Positions 56,051 to 64,000 of a stretch of DNA of 64,000 nucleotides are shown here, in pieces. This DNA is from Neonectria sp. B-13 (lineage: Eukaryota > Ascomycota > Sordariomycetes > Hypocreales > Nectriaceae). Both the position numbers and the translations under genes were made by a program. Location: contig NOKP01000011.1 of assembly GCA_002682825.1 (NCBI GenBank), positions 682,420 to 746,419 of the forward strand. The letters run 5' to 3'. Each line of letters opens with the position of its first letter. Position 1 is the first letter of the stretch. Below the pieces are notes generated by a model. That model was not told the DNA's origin and did no database searches. It was given only the letters and a program-made list of their open reading frames with translations.

Positions 56051-59000
56051 ATGGACTTGTTCCGGGTCAGATTAAATTGCATCGATCACTACCAGGCCAC
56101 GCCGACCCTTTATGACCCCCAGCTTCGCAACGATGTGCGGTCGTCGCAAATCGCGAAGGGACCCAAAGTCCCCGTTGTCAGGGTCTTCGGATCTACTGAG
56201 ACGGGACAGAAAGTCTGCGCGCATATTCACGGTGCTTTTCCATATCTTTACGTGGAGTACCAGGGTGGCCTAGACCCAGATGAAGGTTGGTTTTACCGGG
56301 ATTCCTTCAATACCATGCCTCGTTCGTTACTGACCACCGCAATCAAGTGGGCGCCTACATCTATCGCCTTCACCTTTCCATCGACCATGCTTTAGCCGTC
56401 AGCTACCGGCGCGATCAACATGGCGACAACGCCAGATTCGTGGCGAGAATCACTCTCATCAAGGGGGTTCCTTTCTACGGCTTCCACATCGGCTACCGAT
56501 TCTTCCTGAAGATCTACATGTTCAACCCTATCGTCATGACGAGATTGGCCGATCTTCTTCAGCAGGGTGTCATCATGAAGCACAAATTTCAGCCCTATGA
56601 GGCCCACCTTCAGTACCTACTACAGTTCATGGCGGACTACAATCTGTACGGATGCAACTATCTCGACACATCAGCCACGCGTTTTCGATCTCCAGTTCCT
56701 GAGCACGACCAAGGCTCTAACTCAACACATCTCTGGCATAGCCGGTCTATACCGGCTGAGCACATCACCGACGAGACTACCCTTCCCAGGGTCAGTCAAT
56801 GCTCAATAGAAGTGGATCTCTGTGTGCAGGACATCCTCAACCGGAAACAAGTCAAGGAACGGTTGCTGCATCATGATTTTATCGAACGGGTCAAGCCTCT
56901 CTCAACCGATCTGAAGTTCGTGCACAGCATGGCAGGTCTCTGGAAGGATGAGACAAAAAGGCGAAAACGCAGCATGCTACATCCAAAGCATGGCAGCAGC
57001 CCGTTCCCTCCGGAAGTTCTCGTGTCGATGTCCGCCGACCCTCGACAGTCACAGCCACAAGGCTGGATACACGAGGGGGAATATCGAGACCAGATTCAAG
57101 ATCTCATCACAGTCGAAAAGGGCGCAAAAGAAGCTGCTGAACTCGCCTTCGAAACCTTTGCAAAACCGCTACCCTTCGAACGCACCATCAAAACTGCTCT
57201 TGAATCTATTGAGGACCTTTTCCCATCAAATCTCATGCCGGCTCTAGGGCTTCCCTCAGGTCTAATTCAGACTGGACAGGACCCAGCAAGCAGTATTGAA
57301 GTCGACGAGAGAAAGGTTCTCCAAGTCGGTGAGGGTCACGATGAATGGTTCCCCGACGATTCGGACGAGGAAGCCATCACAATGCTGGTGTCAATGGAAA
57401 AGAAAATTGCCAAAGCGTCTCGAAACTCTCGAAATCAATCCACCGGGGATGATCTGGATACCTTGAGCGATCCAGATGAACCTTCAGTGCTTGGCGTGTG
57501 CCAAAGCGGCTTGAAGACTGGCAGGCTCCCAAGCATTGCTCTCACCCAAGATCTCATTGATATCGCAGAGAACGAGGGTTTGATCGGCCGGACACTGACG
57601 ACAACTCAATTAGTTGCTTTGAATAGAACAGCGCTTAAACGTTCCATGTCGCAACTGTCGTCAACTCAGCCTCCTCTCAAACGAGCCAAACGTGATGAGC
57701 GACTGCCAGCTAGGGACGAGATTATCCCCCGAATCGAAGAAGGACTCTTGCACAAACCAACTACCGCCGGGTCCAAAGAACCGAGCGCGTTTAATCGTTC
57801 TTTGTTGGGTAGAAGTCCAGATCCCTTGCCAAAAGAAACAGCTAGTTCCAATCAGACACTAAACTTCAGCATTGTCAAGGATATAAGCGATACCAACACG
57901 AAATTCAGACTCAGCCAGAGAAGTCAACTGTCATCTTCCCAGCAGAGCAATGATAATGGGCCCAGAAAACATGTTTCCTTCGATCCTGGTACCTTTGTTT
58001 CAGCTGGTGGAATATCTGGATCTCAGCCTGTCTTGTTTTCTTCTCTGGCATCATCTGGCCTCTGCTCCGACGACAGTCTGCAGACAAAAGTCCAACGAGC
58101 CATTGGAGCATTATCGGGCTCCCAAACTCTGGTATTATCATCACTACCACCTTCCGCCTCAGCCGTGGTCACATCCCTTAAAGACTATCTTCTCCCGGAC
58201 GTCATCTACCAGGATGCCTACTACAGTAAAGAAAAAGACGTACCAGGTCGGACTCGGGAATATGCAGGGCGGGAGTTTCGACTTCAGGGCACCACACTTC
58301 CCTTTCTCCCCAACTTCGATCCGACGGCTGCATCTCCAGCAGGGTATGGGCTCAAACAAGTTCCAGGCCTTGATAAAGTGGGAACCAGTCGCGAATATGA
58401 GCGACAGAGCAGGAGTTGTACATGGAGGAGCTGGGAACCTGCCAATCTACCGCCCACTTACGATGACGTGAACGCCTGGTGGCTTGAAAAGGAAAGACGC
58501 GCGACGAAGGAACCGACATCCAGCTACTTGGCGACTCCGAAGCAATATCTCTCCCAGATTGAGGGTCCGACGCCCAAAAACAAGCACGGGTTCAAATATA
58601 CACAGGCGAAGAAGATAACGGGCGTTGAGCACAAAGCTCAGTACATGAGCACAATGAGCTTGGAGATTCATGTTAATACGCGAGGCAAATTTGTTCCAAA
58701 CCCCGAGGAGGATGAGGTTCAATGCATGTTCTGGGCTCTGAAGTCGGACGAAACAAGAATCAGTAGCCAGAACTCGTCAGACCCCGTCCAGTCAGGAATC
58801 CTCGTGCTGTCCGAAGATTCAGGCTTGTCGCGGCTCATGCAACGTCAGACAACGGCAGAAGTTGTCGAGGAGAAAGCCGAGTTGGACTTGATGGTCCGGA
58901 TGGTGGAGATTGTGAGAACTCACGATCCCGATATTTTGACGGGATACGAAGTGCATGGCAGCTCATGGGGCTATTTAATTGAGAGGGCGAGACTCAAGTA

Positions 59001-61164
59001 CGACTTCAATCTTTGCGATGAGTTCTCCCGAATGAAGACCGAATCGCACGGGAGATTTGGCAAGGACAACGACCGCTGGGGGTTTAATACCACGTCAACT
59101 ATTCGAGTCACAGGAAGGCACATGATCAATATCTGGAGAGCGATGCGAGGCGAGTTGAATCTCCTGCAGTACACAATGGAGAACGTCGTGTGGCACCTTC
59201 TTCACCGTCGGATTCCCCACTACGCCTGGAAGACTCTGACGGGCTGGTACAAGAGCGGCAAGCATCGAGACCTTAATCGGGTACTCAGATACTACCAAAG
59301 TCGGACGAGGCTGGACATTGAGATCCTAGAGGCCAATGAGCTCGTCTCGAGGACGAGTGAACAAGCTCGCCTCCTCGGCGTTGACTTTTTTTCCGTTTTC
59401 TCGCGAGGATCCCAGTTCAAGGTTGAGTCGATTATGTTCAGAATCGCGAAACCAGAGAATTTTATCCTTGTCTCGCCCAGCCGAAAGCAGGTCGGTGGCC
59501 AGAACGCTCTCGAGTGTCTACCTCTGGTCATGGAACCTCAAAGCGCTTTCTACAACAGCCCCGTCCTCGTGCTAGACTTCCAAAGTCTGTATCCCAGTGT
59601 CATGATTGCGTATAATTACTGTTACTCTACGTTCCTAGGGCGAATCACGAATTGGAGGGACATGAACAAGATGGGCTTCACAGAGTACAAGCGCCAAAAG
59701 GGTCTACTGGCGCTGCTGGAGGATTACATAAACATTTCACCCAACGGAATGATGTATGCAAAGCCGGAGATCCGCAAGTCTCTGCTCGCGAAGATGCTTA
59801 CGGAGATTTTGGAGACTCGAGTCATGGTCAAGAGCGGCATGAAGCAGGACAAGGACGACAAGACACTCCAGCAGCTGCTGAACAACCGGCAACTCGCCTT
59901 GAAATTGCTCGCCAACGTCACCTACGGCTACACTTCTGCGTCGTTCTCTGGCCGCATGCCCTGCTCCGAGATTGCAGACAGCATTGTGCAAACCGGACGA
60001 GAAACCCTCGAGAGAGCGATGGCGTATATTCACTCGGTTGAGCGATGGGGTGCCGAGGTCGTGTATGGTGACACCGATAGCTTGTTTGTGCACCTGAAAG
60101 GGCGAACGAAGGACCAGGCATTTGACATTGGCAACGAAATCGCCAAGGCCATTACGGACATGAATCCTCGGCCCATCAAGCTGAAGTTTGAGAAGGTCTA
60201 CCACCCATGCGTCCTTCTGGCTAAGAAACGCTACGTCGGCTACAAGTACGAAAGCCGCGATCAGGCGACGCCAGAATTCGACGCCAAAGGAATCGAAACG
60301 GTCCGCCGTGATGGAACGCCGGCGGAGCAGAAGATCGAAGAGAAGGCACTCAAACTCCTTTTCGAGACGGCAGACCTGAGTCAGATCAAGGCATACTTTC
60401 AGCAACAGTGCGAGAAGATTATGCGCAACAACGTCTCTGTCCAGGACTTTTGCTTCGCCAAAGAAGTCCGACTCGGGACCTACTCCGACAAAGGCCAACC
60501 GCCCGCTGGAGCGATGATCAGCACCAAGCGAATGCTAGAAGACGCGCGCGCAGAACCGCAGTACGGCGAACGAGTCCCGTATGTCGTCATCTCGGGCGCG
60601 CCCGGAGCACGACTCATCGATCGGTGCGTTGCGCCGGAGGAGCTTCTCAGCAACCCGCACTGGCAGCTTGATGCAGAGTACTACGTCTCGAAGAACCTGA
60701 TCCCGCCGCTGGAGCGCATCTTCAACCTCGTTGGAGCCAACGTGCGGCAGTGGTACGACGAGATGCCCAAGGTGCGACGGGTTCACCACGCGACCACCCT
60801 GAGTAAGAAGAAGACGACGCTCGAGTCATACATGAAGTCAACGCACTGCCTCATCTGCGGGCGCAAGTTTGCTCACGAAGACAATCCTCTCTGTCCGCGC
60901 TGCCGCACCAACGTTCCGGCGTCGCTTCTCGCGCTGCAGACTCGGGTGACCGCGGAGGAACGCCGCCTCGAGGAGGTGCTCGCAGTCTGTCGCAGCTGCT
61001 CGGGGCTAGGGCCTGCGGAGGAGGTCACCTGCGATAGCAAGGACTGTCCTGTATTTTGGACGCGGGTGAGGCAGTGGGGTAAGACGCGAGGTGAGCGGAC
61101 TGCCTGTCAGCCTGTCATTCGGGCGCTGGTTGAGGGAGTGGAGAGGTTGTCCCTGGAGTGGTGA
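56051..61164 (+). CDS. REV3: DNA polymerase zeta catalytic subunit Rev3
   Basis: Exons 56051-56285 and 56348-61164 give 1683 residues. The N-terminus (MDLFRVRLNCIDHYQATPTL) is typical of Rev3. Family-B polymerase motifs are complete: DFQSLYPSVMIAYNYCYST at about residue 1155, NNRQLALKLLANVTYGYTSA, and YGDTDSLF at about 1318. The C-terminal domain has the zinc site CLICGRKF ... CPRC (about 1579) and the second Cys cluster CRSC ... CDSKDC (about 1626) that holds a 4Fe-4S centre and binds Rev7/Pol31. Pol zeta extends DNA past lesions and is the main source of induced mutation. The gene is divergent from the island's last gene. In the order I recall for relatives it follows SLU7 directly. Confidence 0.95.
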
Positions 61165-61592
61165 TGGGTTTTCATGAATGTTGTATAAAGTATGGGGGAA
61201 TAAACACCCAAGGACTTTAGCTATGACTGGAGTTGTGGTGTTTTCTTTTGTTTCTGTTTCTACGTCCTCGTTTTGCACTCAGAATAGCGGCATGGTAATG
61301 AACATCATGGGCAAGGTCACAATCGTTGCTTACCAGCGATAGCTGGGTAGATAGAGACGACAGTCATGACTCTCGTCAGCATGAGCTTAAATACAATTTG
61401 TCGATATATGTACAGGCTTTCAGGCCAACGGACTAGTCCGCGTATCGAGCAAAACGCCGGCTATTCTGGTATTCCCATCACCAAAGTGTACAATGGCTGA
61501 CATGTTTATTTCTTCTCGGGACTGTGTACACCCGAACATGAGCTAGACCTGAAACTCCTTTCCCAACCGAAACCCTATCCATGTTTGCTGCA
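61165..61592. other. convergent 3' spacer REV3 / NVJ2-like
   Basis: This 428-bp AT-richer spacer between two gene ends probably holds both terminators. I see no gene. Confidence 0.6.
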
Positions 61593-64000
61593 TTACTTGA
61601 CCTCCTGTGGCATTGGCACTGATAACGGCTCATTGATCTCTATTTCTAGAACGTCGTTGTCTATCCATCCTGAGTAATCGTCGTCGTCGTCGTCGTCAGG
61701 AGTAGAAGAGGCTGGGAGAGCCTCGATCGGGCTGTCTGAGCCGGCCTCATCCTTCACCGCAGGCAAAGGCTTTCGAGTCATGTCGAATGCTGGCTGAGAG
61801 GCTTCACTACCTGCCAGAGTCTTCTCGTCGCTAGACTGCCCAGCCCAAGAAGGAATGCTCGGTCGGTCCTCGGTCTGCGGTGTACTCGGCTGGGAGTCAT
61901 TGGGTGCAGCGACAACAAGCACGTTTTGCCCTTCACTCACTTCCGGCATGGCACCAAAGTCGTGACTTTGGCCACGTCGTCTCCGCTGTGGCAAAGGAGG
62001 CAGCGGTGCAGGTCGATGCTCGTGGTGGTGTTCGTGGCGATGTTCTTGGTGAGGCTCGTGATGATGCTCGTGGTGAGACTCCAGGTGAGACTCGAGGGAT
62101 TCAGCAGATGCCCGCGCTGAGGAATGCGAGTTGACCGGCTTTCTTGTTGGTACAGGAACGGGCGCTGATATCCTAGTCGTGCCGTTCGTGGGCCTTGGAA
62201 GTGGTGTGCCGGGAGGAGGCAGTGGTTGACCGCGTCCCATGGGTTGACTGAGATCGACGTGGTTCGCCTGTTCAGCCTGTCGCCGTGCTTCCTTTTGCCG
62301 CTGGATGGCATTCCATCCCCACTGCCTTGCCTGAGCGGCAGCGTTTGTGACGGCAGCAAGTGTATTCCGCTTCTGGGACGAATCGCTGTTGGCGGAGGCG
62401 TCTGAAACGGACAGCTCAGAGTTTTCGCGCCGCATAAAAAAGCTCCGTCCTAGCGACCCAGTCTGGCTTTTGATGGACTCTTTGATAGAGGCTGCAGACG
62501 ATGATGTGCCCCTCTCATCAGTGAAGCTACCAGAACCCGTCGACGAGGTCGTATTACGACGGCCCGTCGCCAGTGGGGTCTGGTCAGCGTCTTCCTGGGA
62601 TTCAACCTCTAGGACTTCCTTTGATGATGATGCGGAGGAGGAGCCGTCAGAGTGCTGTGATACGGATGGCGATTTTTCAGGTAGCTCTGCCTGAGTTGGT
62701 CGTGGCGAGGCATCTTGTGACCGTGAATGCAGTGCCGCCATGAAGTTGGTTGCGTGATCCGGGGGTGAGGATGACGGCTTGAAGATTTCGGCATGTGCAG
62801 CATCAGTCCCAACGATAGGTTCCGCCGCCTTGTTGGAAATTTTGTCCGGAAGGGGAGAGCTTGGAATCGTGCCCTTGGAATCAACGCTGGTCGAGGAAGC
62901 GGACGCCGGCAAGTTGGTCGGGGTCTTGCCCAGCTTTCGTCCAAAAATTCCCGTTGGACTCGGGGTTGGTTCCATTACCGGAACAGTGTAGCTCTTCTCT
63001 AGGGGTCGAGCCTCGTCGGTCACATCAGGAGTCTCTTCCATGTGGTCCACAGCTGCGACATCTCCGGCTTGGGCGGCGGCTTTCTCTGGATCCTCAGATG
63101 GGACAGTCGCATCGTCGCCTTCGAAAATGCCTCCTCTCCAGTTCTTGTGTTCTGTTTTGAAGAAGGGAATGTCGTCCCAGAATGGCAAGACGAATGTCTC
63201 AGCCACCACCTCCTTGATTCGGTTCTCTATCTGCCGGAGAATGACGGTGTAGGTGATTTGTCTCGAACTGACAATAGGTTCAATAGCCATCTCCATCTTA
63301 GGCATGGTCTGAAATGCGAGCCAAACCCGATTACTGGGCGGTGGCTTGATCTTGAAGAGCATGTGACCCTCGGCTCTCTTGAGCACAACTGCAAGCACCA
63401 GGTTGACTTCGCGAGTCTTAAATCTGGTCCCGAGATCGATCTTGACCGTGGCTGCGACCTCGATGCGGAAGTTGCCGGTGTACTTGACATCGGCTTCCAC
63501 GACACACTCACCCTCCACGGTGAGGTCTCTCAGTTTCAGGTTGGTCAAATAGGGAGCCGACTCGCCCGTATTTACTTCTTGGATGGTGATGTTGGTGAGG
63601 AAAGATGGGCGCTTGACGCGAGAAATCTTGGTCGTGAGTTTCTCGCGGATGAAGTTTTCAAGGTCGCGGGTCTTGTAGATGCCGAGGAAGATTCTTCCAA
63701 GCATCGCGTTGAGCCATCTCGAGTGTATGTTGTCTTCGGTAGAGTGAAGTTTCTGGACCAGGGAGATGATGTTCTTGACATCAAATTGCATGGGCTTGGG
63801 ACTATTCTTGTCCGCCCCAAATGTCAGCTCCTGGTTCTTGAGGAGGGCAAAGTAGAAATCTTCCTTGGCGGAGCAGTTCTCCGAGAAGAGATAGAAGGGC
63901 TTGGAGACTTGGCTGTCAGGCCCGAGGTCTGGGCCGTTCAATTTCCTTGACAAGCATAGGGCGTTTCGTTTGATGAAGAGTTCGCCCTCGAGTGTCCTTC
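61593..64000 (-). CDS. NVJ2: SMP-domain lipid-transfer protein (NVJ2/TEX2-like), 5' end outside the window
   Basis: The frame is open from the window edge (reading RTLEGELFIKRNALCLSRKLN, the end of a PH-like domain) to the stop at 61593, about 801 residues. The SMP lipid-transfer domain follows: MQFDVKNIISLVQKLHS, NIHSRWLNAMLGRIFLGIYK, SFLTNITIQEVNTGESAP, and KIKPPPSNRVWLAFQTMPKM. The C-terminal half is disordered, Ser/Pro-rich, with a His/Glu-rich patch (HHEHHHEPHQEH) encoded near 62020-62090 and an acidic DDDDDDDY run. These proteins sit at ER-organelle contacts and move lipids such as ceramide. The start codon, and presumably a membrane anchor, are beyond position 64000. TEX2-type genes follow REV3 in the MAT flank of relatives, as I recall. 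Confidence 0.88.
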   Translation of the reverse strand, partial: RTLEGELFIKRNALCLSRKLNGPDLGPDSQVSKPFYLFSENCSAKEDFYFALLKNQELTFGADKNSPKPMQFDVKNIISLVQKLHSTEDNIHSRWLNAMLGRIFLGIYKTRDLENFIREKLTTKISRVKRPSFLTNITIQEVNTGESAPYLTNLKLRDLTVEGECVVEADVKYTGNFRIEVAATVKIDLGTRFKTREVNLVLAVVLKRAEGHMLFKIKPPPSNRVWLAFQTMPKMEMAIEPIVSSRQITYTVILRQIENRIKEVVAETFVLPFWDDIPFFKTEHKNWRGGIFEGDDATVPSEDPEKAAAQAGDVAAVDHMEETPDVTDEARPLEKSYTVPVMEPTPSPTGIFGRKLGKTPTNLPASASSTSVDSKGTIPSSPLPDKISNKAAEPIVGTDAAHAEIFKPSSSPPDHATNFMAALHSRSQDASPRPTQAELPEKSPSVSQHSDGSSSASSSKEVLEVESQEDADQTPLATGRRNTTSSTGSGSFTDERGTSSSAASIKESIKSQTGSLGRSFFMRRENSELSVSDASANSDSSQKRNTLAAVTNAAAQARQWGWNAIQRQKEARRQAEQANHVDLSQPMGRGQPLPPPGTPLPRPTNGTTRISAPVPVPTRKPVNSHSSARASAESLESHLESHHEHHHEPHQEHRHEHHHEHRPAPLPPLPQRRRRGQSHDFGAMPEVSEGQNVLVVAAPNDSQPSTPQTEDRPSIPSWAGQSSDEKTLAGSEASQPAFDMTRKPLPAVKDEAGSDSPIEALPASSTPDDDDDDDYSGWIDNDVLEIEINEPLSVPMPQEVK

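Noticed and set aside
29443..56051. A Starship-type giant transposon as the source of the island
   Set aside because: I see no DUF3435 tyrosine-recombinase captain gene and no transposase. The border repeat is promoter-like rather than a short target-site duplication.
59737..60498. 253-residue minus-strand ORF
   Set aside because: It is a shadow of the REV3 polymerase domain.
63042..63950. 302-residue plus-strand ORF
   Set aside because: It is antisense to the SMP-domain coding region and mirrors its codon bias.

Overview
The window is a stretch of a filamentous ascomycete chromosome. The evidence is short introns (45-125 bp) with GT...AG ends and CTAAC/CTGAC-type branch sites, the protein families present, and a complete MAT1-1 mating-type locus between APN2 and SLA2. 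That arrangement points to the Sordariomycetes, and MAT1-1-1, MAT1-1-2 and MAT1-1-3 together fit Hypocreales best. I cannot name the species.

Layout. (1) 1-1.8 kb is a small accessory patch: a PD-(D/E)XK-like nuclease gene with an early stop codon and an aminoglycoside-phosphotransferase-like (APH) relic. (2) 2.2-29.5 kb is the conserved housekeeping and MAT block: mL45/Mba1, CIA30, APC5, COX13 (COX6A), APN2, MAT1-1-3, MAT1-1-2, MAT1-1-1, a roughly 5 kb spacer with repeats and one small coiled-coil gene, SLA2, RPL21, RPS9 and SLU7. (3) 29.6-55.9 kb is a sparse accessory island holding a Zn2Cys6 protein, an SRPK-like kinase, a second protein kinase, two broken and one intact APH-like genes, two further PD-(D/E)XK-like genes (one a relic, one lacking its catalytic Glu), an HNH nuclease, a frameshifted small secreted protein, a frameshifted zinc-ribbon gene, and one core gene (BET4). 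(4) 56-64 kb returns to conserved genes: REV3 and the start of an NVJ2/TEX2-type SMP-domain gene that runs off the window.

Functionally, the MAT genes supply the alpha-box and HMG-box regulators that set mating identity. The neighbouring conserved genes serve mitochondria (mL45, CIA30, COX13), the cell cycle (APC5), DNA repair and lesion bypass (APN2, REV3), endocytosis (SLA2), translation (RPL21, RPS9), splicing (SLU7) and lipid transfer at contact sites (NVJ2-like).

The most interesting structural signal is a roughly 100 bp direct repeat. Each copy carries a perfect 16-bp GATAAGC..GCTTATC palindrome followed two bases later by CACGTG. One copy lies upstream of SLU7 and the other upstream of REV3, so they bracket the 26 kb island. 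This looks like the former SLU7-REV3 divergent promoter, duplicated when the island was inserted. At least five accessory genes across the window carry single-base frameshifts or lost catalytic residues, while every conserved gene reads cleanly.

The gene models were spliced by eye from the sequence. No searches or alignments could be run.
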